From assembly GCA_016916535.1 (NCBI GenBank), contig CP070276.1, forward strand, positions 1,612,001 to 1,676,000: 64,000 nt of DNA. The letters run 5' to 3'. The notes below the pieces were generated by a model. It worked only from the letters and a program-made list of their open reading frames with translations, had not been told where the DNA came from and made no database searches. This stretch comes from Dysgonomonadaceae bacterium zrk40. GTDB taxonomy: Bacteria; Bacteroidota; Bacteroidia; Bacteroidales; Dysgonomonadaceae. How positions within the stretch are numbered: position 1 is the first letter of the stretch; each line of letters opens with the position of its first letter. Below are positions 28,001 to 36,103 of the stretch, in pieces. The position numbers were made by a program, and so were the translations under genes.

Positions 28001-28058
28001 TGAGGATACGAAATTAATGATTTAGTTGGTGAATTCGGCAAATTTCAAAAATTATCTC

Positions 28059-28066
28059 TACATTTG
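28059..28066 (+). promoter_or_regulatory. Candidate -7 element for ilvE
   Basis: Perfect TACATTTG, 47 bp before the ATG at 28114. No convincing -33 TTTG at the preferred spacing. Confidence 0.5.
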
Positions 28067-28113
28067 TGAGAGACAAATCTGATACTAATAGTTGTACAGC
28101 TAAATTTTGCAAG

Positions 28114-29133
28114 ATGGAGAAGATTGACTGGTCGAACATCTCGTTCGGTTACATGAAGACAGATTACAACGTACGCAGTTACTACCGCGACGGAAAATGG
28201 AGTGCCCCACAACTGGAGACCTCCGAAGAGCTAAGCCTCCATATGGCGGCCACCTGCCTGCATTATGGACAGGAGGCTTTTGAAGGGTTGAAGGCATTTC
28301 GTGGTAAAGACGGAAGGATTCGCATATTCCGCATGCGCGACAATGCCGAGCGACTGCAATCATCCTGCCGGGGCATCATGATGGCCGAACTGCCGGTAGA
28401 GATGTTTGAAGAGATGGTGCTGTTGGCAGTGAAGAAAAATGAGCGCTTCGTGCCTCCCTATGAGAGTGGTGCATCGCTTTACATCCGTCCCCTGCTGATC
28501 GGCACCAGCGCACAGGTGGGCGTGAAGCCATCGAAGGAGTATACCTTCCTGATCTTTGTCACCCCGGTGGGTCCCTATTTCAAGGAGGGTTTCAAACCGA
28601 CTCCCATGGTGATCATGCGCGAATACGACCGGGCGGCACCCCTCGGCACCGGCACCTTCAAGGTGGGAGGCAACTATGCCGCGAGCCTGCGCTCAGGCGA
28701 GAAGGCACATGCGATGGGATACTCCGCCGTGCTTTACCTCGATGCCAAAGAAAAGAAATACATCGATGAGTGTGGCCCTGCCAACTTCTTCGGGATTAAA
28801 GATAACAGCTACATCACCCCCAAGTCGGAATCCATTCTCCCCTCCATCACCAACAAGAGTCTGATGCAGCTGGCAGAAGAGATGGGAATGCGGGTGGAGC
28901 GTCGCCCCATAGCGGAGGAGGAGCTCGCCACCTTCGAGGAAGCAGGTGCCTGCGGCACAGCTGCGGTAATCAGCCCCATCCTGCGCATCGACGACATCAG
29001 CGAGAACAGGACCTATCACTTTTCGAAAAATGGTGAGCCCGGCCCCGTGAGCGAGAAGCTATATCACAAGTTACGTGCAATCCAGTACGGCGATGAGCCG
29101 GACAAGTATGGATGGGTGACCATCGTGGAATAA
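28114..29133 (+). CDS. ilvE: Branched-chain amino-acid aminotransferase
   Basis: 339 residues from the ATG at 28114 (MEKIDWSNISFGYMKTDYNV); an ATG at 28066 lies inside the promoter. It is the fold-type-IV PLP enzyme of the longer, eukaryotic-like class. Visible motifs are ATCLHYGQEAFEGLKAFR, ASLYIRPLLIGTSAQVGV, the segment GTGTFKVGGNYAASL, DECGPANFFG, and the PLP-phosphate region GACGTAAVISPI. It interconverts Leu, Ile and Val with their keto acids using glutamate. It stands alone between the divergent dnaG gene and a bidirectional terminator. Confidence 0.95.
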   Translation: MEKIDWSNISFGYMKTDYNVRSYYRDGKWSAPQLETSEELSLHMAATCLHYGQEAFEGLKAFRGKDGRIRIFRMRDNAERLQSSCRGIMMAELPVEMFEEMVLLAVKKNERFVPPYESGASLYIRPLLIGTSAQVGVKPSKEYTFLIFVTPVGPYFKEGFKPTPMVIMREYDRAAPLGTGTFKVGGNYAASLRSGEKAHAMGYSAVLYLDAKEKKYIDECGPANFFGIKDNSYITPKSESILPSITNKSLMQLAEEMGMRVERRPIAEEELATFEEAGACGTAAVISPILRIDDISENRTYHFSKNGEPGPVSEKLYHKLRAIQYGDEPDKYGWVTIVE

Positions 29134-29138
29134 TAAAA

Positions 29139-29166
29139 AAAAAGCGGCAGGTGCCGCTTTTTTTTA
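29139..29166. terminator. Bidirectional terminator between ilvE and the CYTH gene
   Basis: Stem AAAAGCGGCA/TGCCGCTTTT with loop GG, an A-run on the left and a T-run on the right, between convergent genes. Confidence 0.88.
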
Positions 29167-29177
29167 TTTTATTTATT

Positions 29178-29654
29178 TTATTTGTCTCCCCACTCCCTGT
29201 AGGGATGGATTGAGAGATAGGAGTTATAATAACGAACATTTCCTGTCACTTCAGTTCCGAGCCAGTCAGGTTTCTCAAAATATTCCGCCTCATTGTCAAG
29301 TTCCACTTCAGCGATCAACAACCCCTCATTCACACCTGCGAACTCATCCACCTCAAAAGTATGCTTCCCCACCCTGACAAGGTAACGGGTCTTCTCAATC
29401 ACCGCATCCTCACAGAGAAGCAACATCTCTTCCGCATCTTGCAAAGGGACCTCATACTCCCACTCGCGGCGGGTGATTCCTCCTTCTCCCACAGCTCCTT
29501 TCACAGTGATATATCCTTTCTCACCCTTCACACGCACTCGTACCACACTGATGCCTGATAGCGAGAGATAGCCCTGCTTCATCAGGTAATGTTTATGAGC
29601 ATGCGGTTTGTATGCTCCATTGACCAGGAATTTGCGTTCAATCTCGTAACCCAT
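29178..29654 (-). CDS. CYTH-domain protein (triphosphate tunnel metalloenzyme)
   Basis: 158 residues. The N-terminal EIERKFLV is the ExExK hallmark of the CYTH/TTM fold. Alternating charged strand motifs follow (VVRVRVKGEKGYITVKG, REWEYEVPLQDAEEML, IEKTRYLVRVGKHTFEVDEF, LLIAEVELD), as expected for the eight-strand tunnel that binds triphosphate and divalent metal. Known members are thiamine triphosphatase, class IV adenylate cyclase and tripolyphosphatase. Bacterial single-domain TTMs of this length are mostly short-chain polyphosphatases. The activity cannot be fixed from sequence. No operon partner: the 333 bp upstream region separates it from the divergent esterase gene. Confidence 0.9.
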   Translation of the reverse strand: MGYEIERKFLVNGAYKPHAHKHYLMKQGYLSLSGISVVRVRVKGEKGYITVKGAVGEGGITRREWEYEVPLQDAEEMLLLCEDAVIEKTRYLVRVGKHTFEVDEFAGVNEGLLIAEVELDNEAEYFEKPDWLGTEVTGNVRYYNSYLSIHPYREWGDK

Positions 29655-29725
29655 AGCAGTTGTTTTATGGATATAACAAATGAAATCAATAAGTGTTGGG
29701 GTTTAAAAAAAAGAATAAAAAAAAT

Positions 29726-29776
29726 AACTATGTTTTTAAGCTTGCGTAATCACTACGAAAAAATAAAAACATAGTT
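29726..29776. repeat. Perfect 13-bp inverted repeat (AACTATGTTTTTA / TAAAAACATAGTT)
   Basis: Arms 29726-29738 and 29764-29776 flank a 25-nt loop that itself contains CGTAATCACTACG. It lies 72 bp upstream of the minus-strand CYTH start and 211 bp upstream of the plus-strand esterase. It could be a regulator site or an RNA hairpin. Confidence 0.7.
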
Positions 29777-29950
29777 AAGATTTTGGTTGGATTAAATAAA
29801 AATCAATGCGCGTAATTCTATTCTTTATTCAATGAATCTGTAACAAAAATAATATGTTTATCTGAATTAATAAAATTATTCATATGGAAAAGCCATCATG
29901 TTGAGGAATTATTCCACACTATTGTGAAAATAATATTACATATAATTCCA

Positions 29951-29958
29951 TACCTTTG
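29951..29958 (+). promoter_or_regulatory. Candidate -7 element of the sialate O-acetylesterase gene
   Basis: Perfect TACCTTTG 29 bp before the ATG at 29988. A TTG at 29922-29924 is 26 bp upstream, longer than usual. Confidence 0.5.
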
Positions 29959-29987
29959 CGTTAGTCAAACCTAAAACAGCATTTCCA

Positions 29988-31988
29988 ATGAAAAAACAGC
30001 TCTTTTTTTCTCTCTTCGTAGGAATCTTCCTTTTTGCTTCACCAAATTTATTTTCCCAAATGTCGGTATCTGCTCTCTTCAGTGACCACATGGTGTTGCA
30101 ACAAAAATCAAAAGCACCCATTTGGGGCAACGATTCACCCGGCAGCAAGGTGGAGATTGTTGTATCCTGGAACGAAAAGAGCTACGAAGCGTTGACGAAC
30201 CGGGAAGGGAAGTGGCAGACAACAATAGAGACACCTGCCGCAGGAGGTCCCTATCAAATAGTGATCAACGGGAGCAAAAGCATTACATTCTCCAACGTGC
30301 TGATTGGTGAAGTGTGGATCTGTTCCGGTCAATCGAACATGGAGATGCCCTTCGCCGGCTGGGGGAAGATCTTCAACTTTGAAAAGGAGATCGCAGCTGC
30401 AAATCATCCCCGGTTACGGTTGCTGCAGGTAGACAAGACCACCAGCACCTATCCGCTGGAGTTGCCGCCCATCTCTTCCGGAGGATGGCAGGAGTGCTCA
30501 CCTAAAACCATCCCCTACTTCTCCGCCACTGCTTACTTCTTTGGAAGGGATCTCCTGCAGGAGCTGGATGTGCCTGTGGGGTTAATTCACACCTCCTGGG
30601 GTGGCACCATGGCAGAGGCGTGGACCAGCCTGGAGTCGCTCCAGCTGATGCCCGACTTCAAGGCACTAGCGGAGGAATATGCCGCGCTTCCGCACGACAA
30701 GGAACAACAAAAAGCCTATTTCGAAGAGAAGTTCATCGAGTGGCACCAGCAGGTAAACGCTTTGGATTTCGGAATAGAAAATGGTAAAGTGGCAACTGCT
30801 GCTGCATCGTTTCCGGAAGAGGGATGGAGCAGCGTCACCCTGCCCGGTCCCTGGGAGAACAACGGCCTGCCTGAGTTCGATGGCATCGCCTGGTACCGCA
30901 AGCGCATCGAGATCCCGGAGGACTGGGAGGGGCAGGATCTGATTCTCTCGCTGGGAGCGGTCGATGACAACGAGGAGACCTGGTTCAATGGTGAGAAGAT
31001 CGGTGCCACCGAGGGTGCCGGAACTGCGAGACGTTACCATATTCCCGGAGCCCAGGTGAAGAGAGGAGAAGCAATCCTGACCGTAAGGGTGCTGGATACC
31101 GGCGGCCTGGGCGGCTTCATGGGCGATGAATCAGATCTCTACATCGCTCCGGCAGGAAAAGAAACCCTTCGGGAGAACCTGAACGGAGAGTGGTTGTTCC
31201 GTACCGCGGTCAACCTCAACGATGTGGGGATGCCGCCACAGCGAAATCCGGAGAGTCCACACTACCCCACCACGCTCTACAACGCCATGATCGCCCCGCT
31301 GGTGCCCTACACCATCAGAGGTGCCATCTGGTACCAGGGGGAGAGCAATGCCGGCCGTGCCTATCAATACCGCACACTCTTTCCGCTGATGATCCGCGAC
31401 TGGCGAACAAAATGGGGTTTCGAGTTCCCCTTCTACTTCGTACAGCTGGCCAACTACATGCAGCGCAAAGATGAGCCTGCAGCCTCAGGTTGGGCAGAGC
31501 TGCGGGAGGCACAGTTACAGACCCTCCACCTCCACAACACCGGGATGGCAGTCACCATCGACATTGGTGATGCAAAAGACATTCACCCGAAGAACAAACA
31601 GGATGTGGGCAAGCGTTTGGCGCTGCTGGCACGCCATCATACCTACGGTGAGGATCTCGTAGCCGAGGGACCGCGCTATAACTCCTACCGGATCGGGAAA
31701 GATTGCATCCGCATCAGTTTCAAACCCTCCACAAGCGGGCTTACCGTCAAGGGAGAGGGCAACCTCAAAGGATTTACCATCGCCGGCCCCGATAGGATCT
31801 TCCACTGGGCCGAGGCGTACATCGAGGGCGACGAGGTGGTGGTGCGCTCAGCCAAAGTGCCCTTCCCCGTCGCGGTTCGCTACGGCTGGGCCGACAACCC
31901 GGAGTGTAACCTGGTGAACGAGGCAGGGCTCCCCGCATCACCCTTTCGTACCGACGACTGGCCTGGAACAACAATACAAAATCGGTGA
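29988..31988 (+). CDS. Sialate O-acetylesterase (SASA family), exported
   Basis: 666 residues with a signal peptide (LFFSLFVGIFLFASPN, cut near FSQ). The SGNH-type nucleophile is S116 in ICSGQSNMEMP, followed by YFFGRDLLQEL, HTSWGGTMAEAW and IWYQGESNAG. The catalytic Asp/His candidates are in DIGDAKDIHPKNKQDVG. An inserted beta-sandwich at about residues 270-375 (WYRKRIEIPEDW, EETWFNGEKIG) resembles a carbohydrate-binding jelly roll, as seen in SASA proteins of Bacteroidota. It removes O-acetyl groups from sialic acids or other acetylated sugars. It is followed 19 bp later by ktrB, possibly by chance. The alternative is an acetylxylan esterase. Confidence 0.9.
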   Translation: MKKQLFFSLFVGIFLFASPNLFSQMSVSALFSDHMVLQQKSKAPIWGNDSPGSKVEIVVSWNEKSYEALTNREGKWQTTIETPAAGGPYQIVINGSKSITFSNVLIGEVWICSGQSNMEMPFAGWGKIFNFEKEIAAANHPRLRLLQVDKTTSTYPLELPPISSGGWQECSPKTIPYFSATAYFFGRDLLQELDVPVGLIHTSWGGTMAEAWTSLESLQLMPDFKALAEEYAALPHDKEQQKAYFEEKFIEWHQQVNALDFGIENGKVATAAASFPEEGWSSVTLPGPWENNGLPEFDGIAWYRKRIEIPEDWEGQDLILSLGAVDDNEETWFNGEKIGATEGAGTARRYHIPGAQVKRGEAILTVRVLDTGGLGGFMGDESDLYIAPAGKETLRENLNGEWLFRTAVNLNDVGMPPQRNPESPHYPTTLYNAMIAPLVPYTIRGAIWYQGESNAGRAYQYRTLFPLMIRDWRTKWGFEFPFYFVQLANYMQRKDEPAASGWAELREAQLQTLHLHNTGMAVTIDIGDAKDIHPKNKQDVGKRLALLARHHTYGEDLVAEGPRYNSYRIGKDCIRISFKPSTSGLTVKGEGNLKGFTIAGPDRIFHWAEAYIEGDEVVVRSAKVPFPVAVRYGWADNPECNLVNEAGLPASPFRTDDWPGTTIQNR

Positions 31989-32007
31989 CCAATGAACAGA
32001 ATAATAA

Positions 32008-33756
32008 ATGAAAATCAACCTGAGGCAATTTTATAGAATTGCATTTTGGGTTAGTCTTGTTGGACTGATAGCAATCATCTCTGATTTAGGCTATACACAG
32101 ACTATCATTTACCAAAAATTTATTGATGGGTTCTACTTCTTTGTTCTTGTTGTTGGTTTAATTTCAACCCTCTCACGATATATTCAGAAATTCACACTCA
32201 TAAAAAGAAAGGTATTCATTTTTGACCTGCTGTCGGTTCTCTTTACCCTATGGATTTTTCACATGTACCTGTTTGTTGGTACTCCTTTTGATACCGACCT
32301 GTTGCTGGAAAATCCAATTTGGGTCAAAATCGCCGTGTTGCTTTCTTTTGTCAGAGAGTTTTCTGAAATGAGAATAAACCTCAGCAAAACAAGGCTCAAC
32401 CCTGCCCAGATATTTATTCTCAGTTTTCTGGTGATCATTTTTATCGGCTCATTCCTGCTGGTTTTACCCAATGCTACTTATGAGGGCATCACCTATCTGG
32501 ATGCTCTTTTTACCGCTACAAGTGCCGTATGTGTAACCGGACTAACGGTGGTGGATACCGGCACCCACTTCACGCTCTTTGGACAGACGATCATCATGAT
32601 TTTGATACAGCTGGGCGGTTTGGGTATTCTCACATTTGCCAGTTATTTCGGTTATTTCTTCAAGGGGGGCACCACCTATGAAAATCAATTGACCCTGAGC
32701 GATATTACAAGCTCTAAAAAACTGGGTGAGGTGTTTTCAACACTGAAGTACATCATTCTCATCACTTTTGGAATAGAACTCTTTTCGGCTCTATTGATTT
32801 ATTCTGGTACGGACCTGGCTGCTTTCCACTCCCCTTCCGAACAACTCTTCTTTGCTGCGTTTCATTCCATCTCTGCCTTTTGTAATGCAGGATTTTCAAC
32901 GCTAAACAACAGCCTGTATGAAACAGGATTCCGTTATAACTACTATCTGCAATTGATCGTTATTCTCACATTCGTGATCGGAGGATTGGGCTTTCCAATT
33001 GTGGTGAACATACTAAACTATTTGAAATATCTCGCTTCCAACTTGCTGCCATACTCATCAAGAAATAAAAAACATCGCCCTTGGGTGCTGAGCTTAAACA
33101 GTAGGATCAACTTAATCACAACACTCCTCATTTCATTGGTTGCGTTCATTGTTTTTTATCTGCTTGAATACAACAACACGCTGGCAGAACACAACGGCTT
33201 GGGTAAAATAATCACCGCTCTTTTTGGAGCCACAACACCCAGGACAGCAGGATTCAACACCATTGACACTGCTGCGTTGTATCTGCCAACGCTCTTGATG
33301 GTTATGTTGTTGATGTGGATCGGCGCCTCGCCTCAGTCAACAGGCGGCGGCATCAAAACGAGCACTTTTGCCATCGCACTGCTCAATGTGATGAGTCTGG
33401 CAAGAGGCAGATCACGTATTGAGGTTTTCAGAAGGGAGATAGCAGATGTGTCGATAAGGAGAGCATTTGCCATTATAACCCTCTCATTTATAGTGGTCGG
33501 CATGGCAATCATCCTCATCTCCATTTTCGACCCCGGGAAAAAGCTGATTGACATAGCCTTTGAATGTTTCTCGGCATACGGTACCGTGGGGTTGAGCTTG
33601 GGCATCACAAGCGACCTTAGTAGTGCCGGAAAATTTATCATTATTGTTGTAATGTTTGTTGGACGTGTCAGCATGCTTTCAATAGCAATCGCCGCATTCC
33701 GGAAAATTAAGCATGAAAACTACACCTACCCAAAAGAGGAAATCACCATAAACTAA
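32008..33756 (+). CDS. KtrB/TrkH-family potassium channel subunit
   Basis: 582 residues. The four selectivity-filter segments typical of Trk/Ktr/HKT are present: SAVCVTGLTVVDTG, SAFCNAGFSTLNN, TPRTAGFNTID and AYGTVGLSLGI, each followed by a membrane helix. The N-terminal 130 residues add further membrane segments and a cytoplasmic stretch. The protein conducts K+ across the inner membrane and is gated by KtrA, encoded 11 bp downstream. The gene and its partner are visibly more AT-rich than their neighbours on both sides, which hints at separate ancestry. It has no promoter of its own that I could identify. Confidence 0.92.
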   Translation: MKINLRQFYRIAFWVSLVGLIAIISDLGYTQTIIYQKFIDGFYFFVLVVGLISTLSRYIQKFTLIKRKVFIFDLLSVLFTLWIFHMYLFVGTPFDTDLLLENPIWVKIAVLLSFVREFSEMRINLSKTRLNPAQIFILSFLVIIFIGSFLLVLPNATYEGITYLDALFTATSAVCVTGLTVVDTGTHFTLFGQTIIMILIQLGGLGILTFASYFGYFFKGGTTYENQLTLSDITSSKKLGEVFSTLKYIILITFGIELFSALLIYSGTDLAAFHSPSEQLFFAAFHSISAFCNAGFSTLNNSLYETGFRYNYYLQLIVILTFVIGGLGFPIVVNILNYLKYLASNLLPYSSRNKKHRPWVLSLNSRINLITTLLISLVAFIVFYLLEYNNTLAEHNGLGKIITALFGATTPRTAGFNTIDTAALYLPTLLMVMLLMWIGASPQSTGGGIKTSTFAIALLNVMSLARGRSRIEVFRREIADVSIRRAFAIITLSFIVVGMAIILISIFDPGKKLIDIAFECFSAYGTVGLSLGITSDLSSAGKFIIIVVMFVGRVSMLSIAIAAFRKIKHENYTYPKEEITIN

Positions 33757-33767
33757 ATTGGATTGAG

Positions 33768-34460
33768 ATGAAATTTATCATTATCGGACTTGGAAGTTTT
33801 GGAGCATCACTTGCACAAAAACTCACTGCACTTGGGAACGAAGTGATTGGCATTGACATCAGCATGTCGAAAGTAGATGCTTATAAAGAAAATATCAGCT
33901 ATACCATTTGCATGGATGCCACAGATGAGTTCACCGTTTCAGGGCTCCCGCTAAAAGAAACAGATGTGGTACTGGTGGCCATTGGTGAAAACCAGGGGGC
34001 AAATATCATGGCAACAGCTCTTTTAAAGAACCTCAAAGTGAAAAGATTGATTAGCAGAGCAATCGATCCATTGCACGAAAAGGTGTTACAGGCAATTGGT
34101 GTCCATGAGATCGTACACCCCGAAGAGGAGACTGCGGAACGCTGGACGAAGAAATTGTCGTTAAGCAATGTGGTTGACTCGTTCGAACTTAATGATAATT
34201 ACAGCATCATTGAAGCAAAGGTCCCTGTTGATTTTATTGGGAAAACGATCATGGAGGTTGGTTTTCGTAAAGATTTCAATATCTTGGTCCTGACCATCCT
34301 ACGTGAAGTAGAAGTTAAAAGCTTATTGGGTAAAACAAGAACCGTGACCCAGGTTCTGGGTGTTGCTGCTGCCAATGACCTCCTGGAGAGTGATGATGTG
34401 TTGGTACTTTTCGGCTCAAAAAAAGATCTGCAATTGTTTTTAAAACAAAAAACGGTATGA
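33768..34460 (+). CDS. KtrA/TrkA-family regulatory subunit of the potassium channel
   Basis: 230 residues. An RCK N-domain with Rossmann fold occupies about 1-135: GLGSFGASLAQKLTALGNEV is the GxGxxG motif and GIDIS the acidic end of strand 2. The RCK-C ligand domain lies at about 140-228 (DNYSIIEAKVPVDFIGKTIM, VLVLFGSKKDL). The family forms octameric rings on KtrB and senses ATP/ADP or NAD(H). It starts 11 bp after the ktrB-type gene. The intergenic region beyond its stop is 426 bp. Confidence 0.92.
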   Translation: MKFIIIGLGSFGASLAQKLTALGNEVIGIDISMSKVDAYKENISYTICMDATDEFTVSGLPLKETDVVLVAIGENQGANIMATALLKNLKVKRLISRAIDPLHEKVLQAIGVHEIVHPEEETAERWTKKLSLSNVVDSFELNDNYSIIEAKVPVDFIGKTIMEVGFRKDFNILVLTILREVEVKSLLGKTRTVTQVLGVAAANDLLESDDVLVLFGSKKDLQLFLKQKTV

Positions 34461-34886
34461 GCTGATCTGATCTGTTGAGAAACGATGCAAGGCATTGACT
34501 TCACAACGAGGTGAATCGTGATGAATCGCGAACAAAACAATTGGGAGATTGAGAGGTCCACAAAAAGACATTCGCTTGTGCACCTCCCAAATTTTTGGGA
34601 GTGGATTGGGAGGGGTATGGGAGAGGCTTGAGAGGGGCACCAGTCCAGTCCTTCTCCGATACAATGTCATCATCTTCTTCAGCAATACTGACCTAAGGAA
34701 CTTTTCATCACAAAAACACTCACCGGAGATTCCGATAAGTGTTTAGATTTTACACCTCCTTCCGGTAATAGTGATAACAGTTCAGGGGGAATCACACACT
34801 GTTTCCAGTGATAACGGGGGGATGAAAGTTGTTGTCCTCTTAACATTGAAGCAAGGACTATCAATGATATATGTGAAAAATAAATT
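34461..34886. other. Intergenic region at the left edge of the hydrolase/reductase block
   Basis: 426 bp. It has a small hairpin (CTCCCAAA/TTTGGGAG), purine-rich imperfect repeats, the block AGGGGCACCAGTC shared with 3.58 kb, and a 32-bp element at 34713-34744 that recurs beside tRNA-Arg. I see no gene; a frame of 65 codons over 34549-34746 has no recognisable features. Confidence 0.4.
34713..34744 (-). repeat. 32-bp repeat/terminator, left copy
   Basis: Same orientation as 44525-44556 and identical at 29 of 32 bases. On the minus strand it folds as a hairpin (ACACTTATCGG with CCGGTGAGTGT) followed by five T, so it can terminate the minus-strand gene cluster that ends at 34887. The pair also brackets that cluster. 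Confidence 0.65.
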
Positions 34887-36038
34887 CTATTTCCAATCGT
34901 ATTCATCATCAGTAACGGGACCAGACCATACAGCCCCGCCCAAATCGGTATTCAGGCTCACGGCAATGTGAGAGAACTCACTATCAGGTGTTGCTCCATG
35001 CCAATGTACAACATCAGAAGGTATTTCGACATAATCGCCTTTCTGCAAGAATCGGGCTGGTTGACCTTTGGCTTTATAAACACCTTTTCCTTCTGTGACG
35101 AAAAGGAGCTGGCCACCCGGGTGTGAATGCCAGTGTGTTCTTGCTCCAGGAGCAAAGGTGACATATCCTACACTGGCATGCAGTCCACTTTCCGTAGTTC
35201 CAAGCATGTTGAGCCATACCGTCCCTGTAAAGTTGGGACTGTTTGTCAAGCTTCCTTTTGACGACCATGATTCATTGCGATGATTATCTTCATCTCTGTT
35301 TTTTTTCATGCGATCGCTCACCAAATCATTTAAAACAGATTGAGCCTCCCGTGCTTCTTTTTTACCCACTTTCACTTTTAGGATTTCTATGAATTCATTT
35401 AACTGGCCAGGGGTGAATCCAAGATGCAGACATATATTCAAATGGGAACGTAACATGGGTTCAGCCCTGCCGATGCTACTGAGTACGGAAATGGTTACCA
35501 ATTCACGCTCAGCAAATGTCAGTACATTACGTTCGAAAAGATCGGCGAACAAATGTTCTTTCAGGAATATCTCAATTACCGGCGCAAAAGCAGCATAACC
35601 ACTTTGTGTATCAGGTTGCGGAACTCCGGTCAAGGCTTCCAGTATTTCCTTACCACGCTCGTACTTGCTCCTCTCGTCAATGATGCTTGAAGCATCTTTA
35701 CCCACTTCATCTGTTATTCCCTTTGATTCGCGCTCTTTGATTACCTCCATGAGTGTTTGTAAACCCCTGATGCTGCGGGGAAATCCACTGTATGCATAGA
35801 GATGAACCATTGCTTCTTTCACCTCATTCACCGTTAATCCGGCATCCAGCCCTTCCTACAGTGCTGTTTTTAGCTGATGCAAATCTCCGATTGCAGTGTA
35901 AGCTGCAATCGGAATCAGGCTTTTTTGTTTCAGGCTCAACACATCCTTTTCGCCTGCCGTATCTTGGGCATTCAAATTACCAAACACACAAAAAACAATC
36001 ATCAAAACGGTGAATGTAGGAATCTTCTTCTCTCTCAT
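34887..36038 (-). pseudogene. Exported carboxymuconolactone decarboxylase-cupin protein, interrupted by an in-frame TAG
   Basis: The intact reading would be 383 codons from the ATG at 36038. A signal peptide (TFTVLMIVFCVFGNLNAQ) is followed by a carboxymuconolactone decarboxylase-like segment. Codon 61 is TAG (35858-35856), read in HQLKTAL-stop-EGLDAGLTVNE, with both sides clearly the same domain. A second CMD-type region follows (FAERELVTISVLSSIGRAEP, LNICLHLGFTPGQLNE), then a cupin (THWHSHPGGQLLFV, DVVHWHGATPDS) to the end. A shorter ORF from 35831 would lack the signal peptide and the first helices. It is the last gene of the cluster. Either it is broken by a single base change, or the stop is read through; both parts are otherwise undamaged. 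Confidence 0.85.
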
Positions 36039-36103
36039 TTTCTTGCTATTTATGCTAATTATCATGAAAATATTGAACATAATTTTTACTTATCAGGCCA
36101 TGT

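Larger units (their letters stand above)
29655..29987. other. AT-rich divergent intergenic region
   Basis: 333 bp, very AT-rich. It holds a perfect 13-bp inverted repeat (29726-29738 and 29764-29776) and a -7 element for the esterase gene at 29951-29958. No gene is supported. Confidence 0.5.
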
